Positions 21,801-35,071 are shown, counted from the stretch's first letter. The stretch: DNA of 64,000 nucleotides from Rhodocollybia butyracea (GCA_015501585.1 JADNRY010000052.1:1-64000); one strand, 5' to 3'. The notes: generated from the sequence alone by a model not told the origin. Numbers and translations: made by a program.

Positions 21801-23404
21801 AACCATTATCACATCCGCGAGACATGCCCCGACCTTCCTTTGGTTTGACCGGTAGAAGAGCATCGTAAGGTCGTTGCCGTTGTACAGGCCATCGGTGTTT
21901 TGTCTCAAATCATCGAATAAAGGTGGATAGTTGACCTCGCTCGTACTGAGCCAGTTCAGCAGCTCGAGGTCAAGAACTTTGCTAAGAGGGAATCAGTAAA
22001 ACGTAGGGCTATCGACTGGCGAGACGCACTCTTCGTAAACAGCCAAACTCCGGTTGCCCGAATGAACATCGTCCCAGCTGTACCAAACTTCACCCTCAAC
22101 CTTCATTTGACTGAAATCAGTGCGAGCAATCGCCGGCACATGACAATTTGTGGCCGAGTCGGATCCGGTTGAATTAGGACCGTTAGATCCATATTGGTTT
22201 CTGACATTACAAGGAAAGTACCAGTCGAGATTATCGCCAGTGCCCGTTATTGTTGAGTTAGCAGCTCGAGTGATGAGACCGAGGCAGTTCTTGTTGACGT
22301 TTTGGAACAAAAAAGAGGCGTCATTTCCTCCAAGATTCCAGTTTCCTGTGATCAAAGGATTGGTGCTTCCGTTGAACGTCGAGCCTGCTGCAGGATGCTT
22401 AAAGTTGGAAAAGTCGTAATCGAATCCGTTGATTGTAACTGATGAAGTCCCGATAAACTCGTCACCGATGGCGCCTCCGTGAAATCTGTTGGCGGGAGTT
22501 CCACACACTACTTCGGTAAAACCGAAAGTGATGAAGCCGACGCCGGCCATGAGCGAAAGGATAATACTCATCAGACCCATTTTCTCTCGCCAGGCACGCT
22601 GCTGCTCCGGAGTGCGTATTCCTAGAGCCGAGTGTCGTAAACATCGGACAAGGGGAAAAAAAATTCAGCCACATACCACATGCTCTTAACAGAAACGGTG
22701 GAACCAGAATAGTCAAGAAATAGCAATACACCATCCAAGGACCCTTGGGTCCAGGGGCAAAGTCACCCAAACAACTCCGATTCTTAGTCTCGGGATTATC
22801 GTGCAGAGGAATTTGAGTCGAAGATGCTGTCTTTCGTCGTCTGAGTGTATTTCCTCGTTTGAACAGCGCAAGACCGGACTCTGCAGCGGCGGTATCTTCT
22901 TCTCGAGCTAAAATAGATTTTCCTCGTCTAAGACCCTGAGGATAATTTCCGGTAGCTTTTCAAGTTGAAATCAACATCGAGAAATTGAACAAAAGATTCT
23001 TAACACGCACTGGAAGGTTGTACGCCGACTTGAGCGCCATCGTGTTCCGCCTGAGCAACATGTGTTCTGTAATGCCATTGACGATGACCAGGTTCAATCT
23101 TTTCACGATCAGGCCTAACTAAACTCTTTTTTCTGCCAACTTTTGCTGGGTCTAGACCACCATATTCCACATCTTCGAGGCCAGGCGAAAGCTGAGTCTG
23201 GTACAAAGCTCTTTGGCGCTGAGCATCCACTTGACCCTGTCTGTCTCCACGTTCTATAGTTTGGAAAGAAACTCCGCGAGAGCCATCGTGAAGTGCATGA
23301 GGATTAGTAGAGTAATCTTGGTCGGAATATGATACTGGCTGTTGTAGGGGTTGTTGGCTAGGCGGCCGTGGAGCACGAGGAGGACGACGTTCAGGAAAAT
23401 CCAT
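18818..23404 (-). CDS. CHS3: Class IV (Chs3-type) chitin synthase, 6 exons, 1,438 aa
   Basis: Exons 23011-23404, 22677-22955, 22030-22621, 20525-21981, 19593-20469 and 18818-19535 close in frame (4,317 nt). Order of parts: a disordered basic N-terminus; two membrane helices ([17 protein letters not shown] and [16 protein letters not shown]) flanking the class IV start of the lumenal loop, [11 protein letters not shown]; a third helix; the family-2 glycosyltransferase domain with [26 protein letters not shown] (about residue 980) and the catalytic QRRRW (about 1020); four further helices; and a roughly 280-residue Ser/Pro-rich tail. It polymerises UDP-GlcNAc into chitin at the plasma membrane. 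All key residues are present, so it should be active. Introns are 54-67 bp. Confidence 0.95.
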
Positions 23405-24030
23405 CACAGGAGACGTCCTGCGCCGATATTATAAAGGCTAACTTCCTTTGTCGACGAGCACAAAGAGACACTGCGACAAGGCCAAGTGTCGGAGTCGATG
23501 AAGATGAGGTCAAAGAGTGAGGAGAAATGGCGCCAAGGTGATTTCGGACCAAAACAAATTTGGTCATAAAGTTAGCTAAACTCGGCCACGTTCTCTCATC
23601 CTACTAATTACTCTATGATACTCAAACATTTCTTACAACCTATCATTTGTCCCAACACAGGAAAATGCAATTCTTTGAACTCAACTGCAAAAATCTCTGC
23701 TCACAAACCGAACTTGTTCCAGTCGTTCTGCTCGTTCCGTTTTCTGCTCGTTCGTAGATGGATTCAAATGGCACTCAAAGCTCAAAACCTCGCGCTCAAA
23801 TTCCCTGGAAGTCACTCCAAACCCCGATAAATCATCCCCACCAAGTACCAGAATTTGATATCTTATCAACATTAACGCGGAAGAGGTTATTTCCTGTGAC
23901 GAGTTTTTGATTTTTTCAGTCGTTACCGATCAGCCCAAACATTGCTACGTCGACGTCAGGCAGCCCTTCTTTCTATGTCGTGCGGCCTCGTATCTAAACA
24001 TAGAGTGATGGTACGGGGCTTTGACCCCGA
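23405..24030. other. Chitin synthase upstream region
   Basis: Promoter side of the chitin synthase gene. No other gene recognised. Confidence 0.5.
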
Positions 24031-24482
24031 TACTAGAAAACAAGAATATACATTTCCTCACCCCGGGTTTAAGAAGCCAGTTGCTTCGTTCGTACACGAT
24101 TACTTAGGGGTAGACAGCACAGGCAAGTACATGCGCGTCTTCTCTGTAGAGGCTGTTTCCAGGTGTGGAGTCTCATCTAGGTCAAGATACAGTGAAATCA
24201 ACGTAAGACGTGACTTTCGCTCCACTCTGGTTCTACTGTGTATTCACTAACGGTATAGCCCAAAAAAATGTTCCAACTTTGTTCGGTGTAAAGCCGCTGG
24301 AGGACTTTGAGCGGGACGGTTACCACAGGCGAAATGACTACATTTCGCTGATATGTTGTTTCGTTCGTCCACTTATCTGTTCACGCAATCTTGACTGGAA
24401 GCTTACGAGTGGATATGCACGATGTATCCTTTTTTCAGTTGCACATATCCTCTTAACCTCGAGGACAAGCATAAACTGCAAG
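24031..24482 (+). repeat. Dispersed repeat, inverted copy at 63539-64000
   Basis: Matches the reverse complement of the last 460 bp of the window with few changes, e.g. TTCGGTGTAAAGCCGCTGG and CACTTATCTGTTCACGCAA. Frames on this strand read through in part (GVKPLEDFER..YHRRNDYIS) in both copies, so the unit may have been coding. Family unknown. Confidence 0.75.
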
Positions 24483-25445
24483 CCATGTCAAATTTCCTCT
24501 CATGCTCTTCAGGCTCTTGAATTCCCCTGTGTACTAACCAAACAAGTCAGAAATCAGTACGTACGAAATCCTCCGGCCTGCCTCATGGTTACCCCTTGAT
24601 GAATTTTGGTTGGTTTTTTCCTTAATCCAAGTTTCATCTAAGCTTAGGCTACCAGCGTACCCAAATCTGATACACTGCCAGTGATAGTTTTCAAGGAAAG
24701 ACATATCACAGGGCTATAGGGGGCTGGATCCGTTGTCATGGCCCAAGCATTGCCATTATCCTTTCGAGTCCCCGAAGATTTGAAGATCGCAAGGATGAGA
24801 ATGCTCTTTGTATCCAGCATTGATGTGCGTGCACCAAATCGGACTTCGGCTTCTTGGATCTCCTTCCACTGCCTTCAAGCTAAATAACATACAAACACTG
24901 AACGTTAACGTAGTTTTTTGCCCATCGGCGCTAAATCCCCTTCCCCGTTTACAGATTAGATTCAGTCCCCAGCTAAATTTTGGATTCTGATTTGAAGGTT
25001 CAAAACATGGTACCAATGACCATTTACTACAGTCGGATCATTAACCAGCTTTCTTGCCCTAATTAATGCGCACTTTGTATTTTTCTTGGTCTTTGGACTC
25101 ATCAGCTGGCCAACTATGGTCTTTGTTGTCCGTGGCAGGACGGCCATCGACGATGCGTTGCGCGCCAATCTATCAATACCCTGCTGGTGTACAAGGTATT
25201 TGGCCGTTATGGCCGTTACTTACTTGATAATGTAGATGCCACATATACCGGACTGTTCAAAACAAGTACGACATCCTCATCCAGCGGCCCAACGGTGAAG
25301 CTTACACGAAGCATCTCAAACTTCGAGTTGTGCACAAACCTTGGTCAAAGATTCGCTGAGAAAAAGTATGGCTTGTGAGAGTCAATAATGTCTAAGTATA
25401 TCATCGAAGATACAAATTTTTATAGTGTGGCAAAAATCTTCTGCT
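24483..25445. other. No gene recognised
   Basis: Short frames on both strands without recognisable domains. It lies between the dispersed repeat and the 3' end of the AIM9-like gene. Confidence 0.5.
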
Positions 25446-27446
25446 TCACACAAGATTTGAAGACCAAGCACCTTCGTATAAAGGAAACGGGCCTCCCATT
25501 TTTTCCTCGTTCCACTCTTCTCTCAGCTCCTCCATCCTCGTCCGAGCTTGTTCATACCGCTCGTTACGGACCCAACCGTCCTCCGCACAGTTAATGTCCT
25601 CGAGCAATATGGCCACATTACGGTCATAGGCATCCCGCTTCTCCTTTTTCTGTTGGATATCAACCTCCTGCGCCTCTGAGAAATCAATAGGGCATGGTAA
25701 ACCTGTTTCCATGCTTGATAGCTTCAAAACATACTCCCAGTTGTTTTTGAAAAGAAGGAGATTCTCGCGTAGTGGCTGTGGCCCATCTGCAATGCAGCGC
25801 AAGATGTCTTGGGTCAAATTCGTCAGCGCAGAAGCATGCGGTAGAGCCCAAAGCGAAAATCTGTCCGGCATAAACCGTTGAGTAAGATTGATATAGCTCT
25901 TATGACGAAGAGCCAGGCGGCGATGGAGAGTAACGAATTCTTGCTCGTCAGGCGGCATGCTGTCAAAGTTGACTGGCCATGGAACATCATCCTCGCGGTT
26001 CGCAGGCAGTTTGAAGTATGATTCGTCGTATGCCACATCATTCGGCATTCCAACGCAGTTGATATAGGGTTGGATAGAGGCACCCTGCCAGTCCACTAGC
26101 CCGTGAGGCATAGACAATCCATCTGGTGGGACTATAAAGTTATTGAACGAGAGATCCGGGTGGTTGAGTGTAGGGCATGCAACCAGAGGTGCTTCAGGAG
26201 TGATAAAGTCAAGTAGGGAAGTGCACATATCCAGTAAGCGATGAAGGACTGGGATATCAGATTTCGTTGTGTTGTGATTATATGGGTTCTGAAGGACCGC
26301 AATGTCTGTCAGCGCCATGAGCTGAAGATCGATAGCACTCTTTATCATGGTTTTCATGTCGGGCCCTAGAAGAGATGTGTCAATGGTCGAGTCCCCATCA
26401 GTTTACAAAACTTACAAGGTCCTCGGTTAGTATCTAGTGCTCCGTAGGCACCACGCCACCAAAGAGGGTCCGCTGTTGGACCGATCTTGTACCTGCGAGA
26501 GAATTCAGAGAGCTCATCATGTTTGTCGCCAGCATAGAGACTTTCGTGCTTGTCAGATGGGTCTCTGAAATATAGAGAACCATGTTTAGCGAACGAATCA
26601 TACGTCAAAGTCATCTCAGCCCAGAATACTCCAATTAACGCACGTCCAGCGCTATCACCCTCAATTGAACGCCATCGAGAGGAAAGAGTCACACCCTCGA
26701 TATATTCATGGAGAATGAAAGGCGTTTCAGTAGGATTTTGGGAGGAGCTCTCCCACCGGAGGACTTTCGGAGGCTTGATCAAGGTTGGGCACGATTCGTG
26801 CCTATAAAGAGCGTACTCCATGGTGGCGACTTCACTCGCTGTAGTGGATTCGACGTTGCCCACTAACTGGTTAGGGATTCTTAGGCCGGCTTTTCTGTCG
26901 TTGTCGAAAGTGAGTAAGAAAACCTTGTTGAACGAACCTGTCCAAAACATTAGTGGCGAAAAAACAGTCAGAGCGGGAACTACAACCTTCTCCAACCTTC
27001 TCCCACTTGGTGCAGCGCTGAGCGTCAAGCGTAGCACAGGCTATTTTTTCCATAGCTTCAACATTGAAGCGCCTATAGGTCAATTTTTTGACTACGGGGA
27101 GGTTAGAGGATGTACACCATATCCAATAGGGACCTGACTTACAGATCTCTTCATTGCAGAGCCAACGACCACTTGTATGAGCAAATAACTCTGAGTGAGC
27201 AGGCATGGTAAAAGAGCGAGTTCCGAAGCGAAACGCTCCGGTCGGCGTAATAAACCTCCACATGGGGAGTAGACTCGGATAAGGTACTAGATAGAGAGGT
27301 ACTGTTCGATCCGTCCCACTCAGATACCAATCAAACCCTGAAGTCACATCAAAGTCACGGTAAAGGCGCTGAGTCCGGGCAGGGTCCCGGCTTGAACAGC
27401 TGTTTCTAGCCATGCCCATCACCGGACGCTTCAGGTATTGCACCAT
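25446..27446 (-). CDS. AIM9-like APH-fold phosphotransferase-family protein, 4 exons, 616 aa
   Basis: Exons 27143-27446, 26987-27091, 26416-26937 and 25446-26365 close in frame (1,851 nt). Introns are 50-51 bp. The pattern SGRWLCNEE..YRRFNVEAMEKIA then GEGSFNKVFLLTFDN is a glycine-rich kinase-like loop; LRIP...TTASEVATMEY follows as in Aim9 proteins. The catalytic loop is NHPDLSFNNFIV (H-x-D-x4-N) and the metal-binding motif is LVDWQGA. Yeast Aim9 is mitochondrial; the substrate is unknown. The first 70 or so residues are atypical and may belong to an upstream extension, so the true start could be later. Catalytic residues are intact. Confidence 0.85.
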
Positions 27447-29064
27447 TTTCGGCCGCGCGTCGACACGCGTAAATTGAATATTTCAGAATTGTAAGTACCG
27501 CGCTAGGTCGCAATAAGTCGACAATAAGGGCCTCCTAGTATGTATTTTGCGGCGTGCATATTTTACACTTCCTCAAGGACAGTACCATGCCTTATTCTAC
27601 ACAATTAATCATGCATACTTTAAGAGAGAGCAACCGAATTTATTGAACATTCAGTGGCACGAGTTGTTCAAGCTTCCGAATCAGCCAAAAGAGCATTGTC
27701 TGAATCATTCACTAGTTAATTTGCAGAAGAATGCTAAAATACAAAGAGGCAGCTGGAGGATATAAGTACTTCCTTTCAGCCAATCACCATCTCTTCTTCC
27801 ATAGCTTCATAACACATATTCAAATACATTGAGCTTGTGTACATGCTGTAGTACCCCAGGAATACCTGCAGTTGCGAGTGTGCTTCATCCTCTTTCAGGG
27901 CTGATGCGCTACTATATTTACTAACAAGCCGGTCACTCCGTTGTCACTTTTGGCCTCTCGTAAGGATAACATAAGGATCGAGTGGGACGGATCGAACCCG
28001 TACTCACTAGATAGACACCTTCGTACCACCCACAGTACATAAAGCTCACGTTCAGTACTCAATTACTGTACTCAATTTGGATTACTTAATTTTTAAGAGC
28101 GTAGTTTTGGGCCTCCGCTTCCCTCCCCCGAATCGGAAGTAGGCAGCCTAACACAGAAAATATCCTGAACCTTAGCCCTAACAACACCTTTGGCGTAGTG
28201 AACTCATACGTAGTATTACCATGATTGCTGTTCGGTCCCAGCTTGACAAATCATGTGCACTTTAACACTTTGAGCATGGTGACGACTCGGACGCAAACAA
28301 TGTTCATACAGTTGGTGATACGGGTGTTGAAGCTAATTGTTCTCGAAGAATCATGATAAGTAAAGACTATTTATGACCTATCACGTTAAGAATTTCTTTA
28401 GGTGTTGGCATAGGCAACGGTTTTGAGGAGGAGGGCGGTCCCGTTACGAGTATTGAGTTAGTATTGAGACAAACTTGGTCACCGCCAACTTTTTAGCAGA
28501 AATTGGAGATGCTCTGAGTTACCAAACTGCCAAACCGACTCTGATTCGGAATCTAAGCATGGAAGTATCAACCCAATGGCGCACTAGTACAGTTTTTCTC
28601 CATCCTTTTAGTAGGAGGCTGGTGGACCATTCTTTGCTGCCTGTGAATTCATTTGTCAATAAATTTGGCTGAATGCAGGGTGGTTCTTGTGCATAAGCTG
28701 GCATCAGAAGCTCCTCCACCAGTGACCACCTTATCCACTTGTTGATTATCGCCGGACGCTCTGTGATAGTAAGACCGCAGTGGTTGTGCATGTACCCGTT
28801 ACTGAGATATGTGACCTTATTTCTGAGGTCGGCCCAAGCGTGTCGAGACTCAGGCTTGTGGGTGGTCGCAAATAAACACACTCGACTCACTCGTCTGAGT
28901 ACATGTGACTGTACGTGATTTCGGATTGTGCAGCTATCAATGAATGCTTGTGATAAACGCTCGTTCCATCCTGCCAGCGACCCCCCACCACAAGTTGCCA
29001 TAAATGCTCTCTACAAGTTGCACCGTCGATTCACTTTGACCTTTTACCCATCATACACCAACCA
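27447..29064. other. Intergenic, no gene recognised
   Basis: Promoter of the AIM9-like gene and spacer. A minus-strand frame (28519-29001) overlaps the DUF6535 5' region but shows no domain. No intact tRNA found, although a T-loop-like word occurs near 27,990. Confidence 0.5.
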
Positions 29065-31643
29065 ATGGAGCAACCTTCCAAGGCTTCTGTTGACAATAAT
29101 CAACTTGGGATGAACTACTCAGAGGAGATGCTCTCCCTCATGCGTAGTATTCATTCCCTGATGCAGGCACGCGAGGCTTCCATACTGCAATCTAGTCTGG
29201 ACCCTGCCCTGTCAGCCCCTGCTCTTGTAACATCTCATCTAACAAGTAATATATCCATACCAGTAACAGAACCCACACCTACAGAGCAAGCTGAGGCTCA
29301 CCCTGCAGCACCTGATCCCCAAATAATGCTCTGCCTACCCAGGCATCTGATCCAGCTGGTACTCTCACAAGTATCTTGAGCTCCTCCACGAAGCAATCTC
29401 GGATTTACAGCAAGCTGTCACCAGTTCGGAGAAGAAGATAGAGCAGGGCATCAAAAATGGCCCTTTCAAGGCTCGTCGGTTTGGATTGAAAAAGGATCAC
29501 GCAATACGAGATCCTTTGGCAGGTATGTCAATAATTTTCGCGTATCTAGTTTTCAATGTTGAAGTTGATCATTGATTGGTAGCTAGCTACGACTATATGC
29601 TGAAATACCCGGAGGATGAACGTTATCATGAGCTTGGGGATGAAGCTCGCATTTGGAAGGTCTATGATGATGAAGCAACCGCTTTTGATAATGATATGGT
29701 TGGAGAACTGAGTGACAGTCTGGATATCTTATTGGTCTTTGTATGCTCCTTGGCACATCACATCTAAATTGGAGTTCCTGATGCCTTCACAGGCTGGTCT
29801 TTTCTCTGCTGTCCTCACAACATTCATGGCACAGACATCACAGTCACTGTCTCAAGATTCTACTCAGCTCTCCGCCTCTTATCTCAGCGAGTTGACCATG
29901 CTGGTCCGTGCAAATATGAATAGTACTGCCATCTTAAATATTCCTCTCACCAGCGCCACATTTTCCCCTGCAATCCTTGATCTATGGGTCAATGGTCTAT
30001 GGTTTACAAGCCTTGTTATCTCACTTTCTGTTGCTCTCTTTGCTGTACTTGCAAAGCAGTGGCTGTTGGATATCACAAGATATCAGTATCATTGTTATGA
30101 TTGATCAAGCTCATAGTTATCTCACACTCATTATTGACACGTACTTACGTGTACTTATTTCCTATCACCCCCATTACCAGTATATAAGCAGTAGCTAGAT
30201 ATACGCTACCTCATCCGATTGCCCCTCTCTCAGTGCTGTAGGGGCAAACGGAATATATTGTGCTTTTCACTTTATTCTGCCGTTGTGCTATATATTATCC
30301 CAAGTGGTAATATCGTGTTCTAATTTTATTATCCAACAGTGGCTTCGTCAGTATATGTCCATTATCACTGGTACACCACGGGAATGAGCATTTATCCGGC
30401 AATTCCGCTTTGATGGGCTTGAGAAGTGGCGGGTTCAGCCCTTCATCGGAATGCTCCCCACCCTCCTTCATCTTGCCTTGATACTATTCCTTGCTGGGCT
30501 TGTCATCTTTCTCATCCCTCTAAGCACTACTATAGCATATGTTGTTGGTGCTATCTCTGTGACTGTGGTTGTTCTTTACCTCATGGCCTTTGTTCTTCCA
30601 TTATTCATCATCCAGTGCTCCTACAGAACAACTCTCACACATCTGCTTTTCTCACATGTTCTATACTGGCTCTTTTGGGAGTATATGCTATTGTAATATA
30701 CGCCTACAACTTGGGCCAGAAGGGACCCCTGGATTCAGAATCTCCAGATTACCGCATGCTGTACAAGGGTAACACTTTGAAAGTAGGGGAGTGTTGGATA
30801 GCTTGCTACCGTCACAATGAGGATTTAACTGCTCTTGCATGGCTTAGCCAGTATACCACCAATCGATCCGCAAAAAGTGTCCTTTTTCGGTCACTTGGTG
30901 CATTTCCTCCCGGGACCAAGCCCGGGACTTCAGAAAACCTAAAGAGGGAGGTCATGCGCAAGTTCTCTGCCTTTCACAAGTCAAGGAATTGTTGTATATT
31001 GCCAATGTGGCAACTCCGGAGATTAGGTAGCCGGATCGGTATGTTCATATGTCCGTATCCTTACTCATTGTATTAGCAATATTATACAGTATGTACAGTA
31101 TATAAGGCTCTCTCCAAAGCCAGTATCTAAAGTAGTTATCCAGTTCTCCTCTATCTCTCAAGCCTCACGGCTTATTCAGTTCCCTGCGCCGAGTATTTAC
31201 AACAGGAATGTCTATGCACCTCGACAAATCTAGACGAGTTGGAGGGTTGGCTATGTGCAGGAATCCATTTCGGCTCCGTGACTGTGTATCCTTCACTGTA
31301 TTCTTTCTACAACCGAGAGCTTCGTGGGAGTTATGAGGACAACATCTCAGATCATAATTGTGATACCACTTCTGCTCTTTTGGCACTGGCTTTCGGGCTA
31401 AGTCCGGTGAAATTTTTTCATGCTGGACAGCTGGTAGAGCTTGCTGCTGAAAACACCATTAAATGGGTCCTTGATACCTATAAAGGGGAAGGTACACCTT
31501 TGAACCTTCCCTCACTGGTCTGGAAATCACTGCTCCAAAGGTCTGGATACAATGGAATAGTATTTCCAGAATATCCTTGGAGAGAATATTCAATATTTTC
31601 TTCCATCGAAATTCAAGATCTTCTTATCTCTGAGCACGTATAG
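29065..31643 (+). pseudogene. DUF6535-family membrane protein, disrupted by solo LTR, nonsense and frameshifts
   Basis: The ATG at 29065 opens a low-complexity N-terminus. One-base shifts near 29315 and 29370 lead to YLELLHEAISDLQ. Introns 29523-29582 and 29741-29792 join in frame to the DUF6535 core: VYDDEATAFDNDMV, LVFAGLFSAVLTTFMAQ, WVNGLWFTSLVISLSVALFAVLAKQWL. The coding sequence is cut at 30063 by a solo LTR and resumes at 30344 as RQYMSIITGTPRE, where a TGA (30385-30387) replaces the expected Arg, then AFIRQFRFDGLEKWRV and two more membrane helices. A further frameshift lies near 30,650. The tail (31239-31643) is still open. DUF6535 proteins are abundant, multi-copy Agaricomycete membrane proteins of unknown role. 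Confidence 0.8.
30064..30338. mobile_element. Solo LTR (copia-like ends), 275 bp
   Basis: It begins TGTTGGATATC and ends ATCCAACA (TG..CA with an inverted TGTTGGAT/ATCCAACA terminus), and is flanked by a perfect 5-bp duplication GTGGC at 30059-30063 and 30339-30343. It has an internal TATATAAG at about 30180. Removing the LTR and one GTGGC restores the DUF6535 reading frame, which independently confirms the boundaries. Solo LTRs arise by LTR-LTR recombination. Confidence 0.95.
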
Positions 31644-32105
31644 TTTGAACGATGCTCATCTGAGAAAGTAGCCTGGGCTACTAACAACTTCCTGACTGCA
31701 GAAGAAAGTGTGGTGGAGGATATTCTGGGGTACCACAACACTCCAGCTCGGAAGCGATGTATGGTGGTACTTATTACTATGGTACCAAGTATACCAATGG
31801 CCGAGCTGGAAGAAATGGAAGGATCAACCCGTGGACGCACTAGCACGGAACCTTGAAAGAAAGGAATGAAGAATTATCCAAGTCTGCGATATGTACTTAT
31901 TGGAATGAATGATTGGATCGAGTTCTCATCTCAATAGAGAAATGCACGCACATCAGACTCTGTTATAGTCACAGGAACTCCGCTTGTAACTGTGCAGTAA
32001 GACTGAGTTAAGCACTTATCCAAGGAATCCAATTGTCAAAGTGTACCATCACACAATCACCGTACAAGTACATACTACACAGGAAAAGTGCCACTTGGAC
32101 TTCTC
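31644..32105. other. Spacer between two pseudogenes
   Basis: The first about 210 bp may be the decayed end of the DUF6535 relic. No other gene seen. Confidence 0.45.
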
Positions 32106-34300
32106 TCAGTCTGCTGTAGCTGTTGCCAAAATCGAATCCCGTGCTTGCAGGTCGCGAGGCGTAATGGAACATTGGTATGGCTTGGGGTGACTAAAATTGA
32201 GGCATTGATTGGTTTCAATGTGCAAACACATACCGAAAGAAAGTTCTAGTGTACTCTCCTGAGATGTCGACTTCATTACCTTCACTGTCTTTGGCCTTCT
32301 GTAGATCCAATGTGGCCAGGACAGATGCAATTGCAAGCCAGGTCGTGTTGTCAGCCATGTAGCGGCCTACACAAACTCTAGAAAGTAAAACACAGAGTTA
32401 TGATAGGAGATATGATTGGACAAAACCAATGAACCTTCGTCCAAATCCAAATGCAAGAATATTGTTGATGCTTGTAAAGGGTCTGTTTGGAGAGTCCAGG
32501 AAACGTTCAGGTTTAAACGTATCGGGCTCTGAGTATACATTGGGGTCTCGATTCATAGCCCTAGGGATGTCCTTCAGCTCACGAGCTTCAACCTGTAAAG
32601 AGCCTGGCATGATCTCACCAGACATTGGGGATGACCGCACATCCTCAATGAAGGCATGTTAAGACCAACACCAAACAGAGGGCAAAGAGTTTTCACAACC
32701 TTTAGGAATATGGTAACCCGGTAAAAGTCATCTTCGGTTGAAACATGGAAGAGCCCTACAAAATCCTAAGAAATACTTGGTTCCTCAAAACAGCGATCTC
32801 ATACCAAGGGGAAGAGCTGGGTGCATGCGCATTATTTTGCGATAGATGGATTCCACATAAGGAAGGGAACGTCGATCCTCAAACATAGGTAGTCGATCTC
32901 TCCCAATGACGCGGTCAATTTCGGCTCGAGCCTTGGACTGAACATCGGAATTTTGGACCATAGTGAGGAGGAAGGAGCTCATGGCAGACATTATCTAGTA
33001 AGCCAAATATTAATAAGTTCCACAGAATGATCCCAATCTGAGTAGAGATTTTGCACCGTATCTGCTCCGGCTGATGAGAGAAGTCAAGGAGAAGTTGATG
33101 TTGTTGAATTTTGTAGTGTAAACAAAAAAAGGCCTTACCCATAAAACTGACGGTACCCATTGCCTTGATCTTTTTAATCTCCGCAGGCTTTCCCTCATTT
33201 TCAAGAGCTAGCTCAGCAATGAGGGATGTCCCAGAACCTGTTTTCTGAATGAAAGAAATTAGAACAGCAGAGCGGTCTGAGAACATACTTGCCAAGTTAT
33301 TTACTGCTTTGTCAAATGGGATAGTGTCTACTTCCGCAACAATTTCACCACATCTTTTTGTTATCTGTTGAAACCCACATCCAGGAAACCAAGGAGGCAT
33401 GAATCGTAGCCAAGGAAATAATTCAACGGCAGGGAAGGGCTCTAATATTGCTCATCCAAACAACGCAATAGCTTCTACGGCCTTCTTGGCAAGAGGATCT
33501 TTGGAATCAATGTGTAGCCCATACAATGAAGAATATATGAGTCCTTGAGTGAGTCTTGCGAAACCATCGTCATTCAGCTAGCCCTGGTGCAAACTAAGCC
33601 AGTGGGATATACGACATGGTGTGCTGCATAAACTCTTCTGGTAGAGTTATCATGTTGTGCAAATACTGGCTGGTTTTCTTATATTGAGCAGGATAGAAGC
33701 AACTACTGGCGGATTGATGAAAATGTTGTTGGAAAAGCCGCCGGTTTCCCCTCCAACTATCTGAATATCTCTATATTTCATACAAATCAGAATTAGTATG
33801 AAGAAAGGTTACTTAGTCAATGCGCAGCTGAGGCGAGCGAGGATGTTCACCTGTATGGAAAGTATCTTATCGGCTTCACACCTTTGCAATAGTAAAAAAT
33901 CAGCAATGACTTGAAAAGCAGTTCAGACACACAATTTCATTACTTGGGTCATTGGTCGATCTGAGTAAAGACAAGCACACTTTTCAAGGAGGTCTATGGC
34001 AACATGAGCATTGTTAATGATGAGCATGTTATGTTTGCGAATATAGACAAGTTCTCCTGTAAGAGTATCATGGAAATCAGGATTTTGTGAATCGGTAGAA
34101 GTAATTGTAGATAATTAACCATATTCTTTTCCCCACTGCTGATATTGAACCCAGGCATCAAGAGTGGGCATGCTTGGAGATTGAGGACCTGGAGGAAGGG
34201 ACTCTACAAAAGACTGACGGCGAGGTAGGAAATAAAGTAGTGCTATCGCAAGAGCTGCAATTCCGTATAAAGTCGCAAACAAAGGCGAGGCAGGAGCCAT
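32106..34300 (-). pseudogene. Cytochrome P450, many short exons, inactivated
   Basis: The N-terminal anchor MAPASPLFATLYGIAALAI and the proline hinge LPPGPQSP start at 34300. Recognisable exons follow: GELVYIRKHN..SDRPMTQ, SWRGNRRLFQQHFH (C-helix), YGLHIDSKDPLAKKAVEAIALFG, then TGA (33452-33454) directly continued by AILEPFPAVELFPWLRFMPPWFPG. The I-helix AGADT lies on a 14-nt micro-exon (33057-33070). The K-helix reads RKIMR where E-x-x-R is invariant, a Glu-to-Lys change. FKPERFLD and the haem loop FGFGRR/VCVGRY (split by an intron) are intact. The order fits the fungal O-methylsterigmatocystin-oxidoreductase-like P450 group. The two lesions make it very likely non-functional. Confidence 0.82.
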
Positions 34301-35071
34301 AGTAGATGAGCGAAGGAAACTTTCTATGTCTCCACGTTACTCCACCTTATATACTACAGTGTTGAGTATATGTTGAGGAGAAAAGGAGGTCACGCTTTTG
34401 ATAAAACACGATTAGGTTCAAAGTGCGTAAAAGTGGCTTCATTAAAGATGCATTGATGAACCTTGACCTGCCCCTTAACTAATCGGATCAATTATAACGT
34501 GTTTCCCAAATAACAGTGTCATGCAGAAGGACCAAAAGCAGATTGCTGGACCTCAAGTCCAGGATCGGAGCCACGTACAGCCTTTGGCACTTTCTACCTG
34601 AGTAATCTTGTTCATGCACAGGTAAAGTCCACAACTCTTCCTGGGTGTTCGATTCACATGTCAGGACGGTGATTAATGAGCCAAGCCCCGGGATATGACC
34701 GGGTATCTCCAGAGTATCTCCAGATTCGATAGATTCTTTCATGTTAGAAAAAAACATTGTTCTAATCTTGGGCTATCTGGCTACTTGGTGGTGGCAGAAA
34801 ACTCGAAACCCGTTCTCCTCTTGGCGAGAAAGCTTCAATATATTCAAGACAGGGACGTTCAACGTTCAACAATGTTGAGGTCTGCGATTTGGTCCAGAGG
34901 CGTCAGATGGTCACTTTCGACTGGTGCGCGCGTAACGCCAGGTGCTTGGTCTTTGTAAAGTTTGTAAAGTGTTGGGATCACAGAGGTCTGCAGTGAAGGA
35001 GTTTGTCAGCCCCAAAACTCCCATGCACGGGATACTTGCGCGCAAGAGTCGCAACTTGACAGCTGTTTTAA
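34301..35071. other. P450 upstream region; start of segmental duplication
   Basis: No gene recognised. From about 35006 (GTCAGCCCCAAAACT) the sequence matches the start of the second duplicon copy at about 43725. Confidence 0.5.

Noticed and set aside
27960..28030. Possible tRNA (T-loop-like GGTTCGATCC on the minus strand)
   Set aside because: No matching acceptor strands, no proper D-arm and no anticodon stem could be folded.
28519..29001. 160-aa minus-strand open frame
   Set aside because: No domain or signal peptide, and it overlaps the leader of the DUF6535 gene; probably fortuitous.
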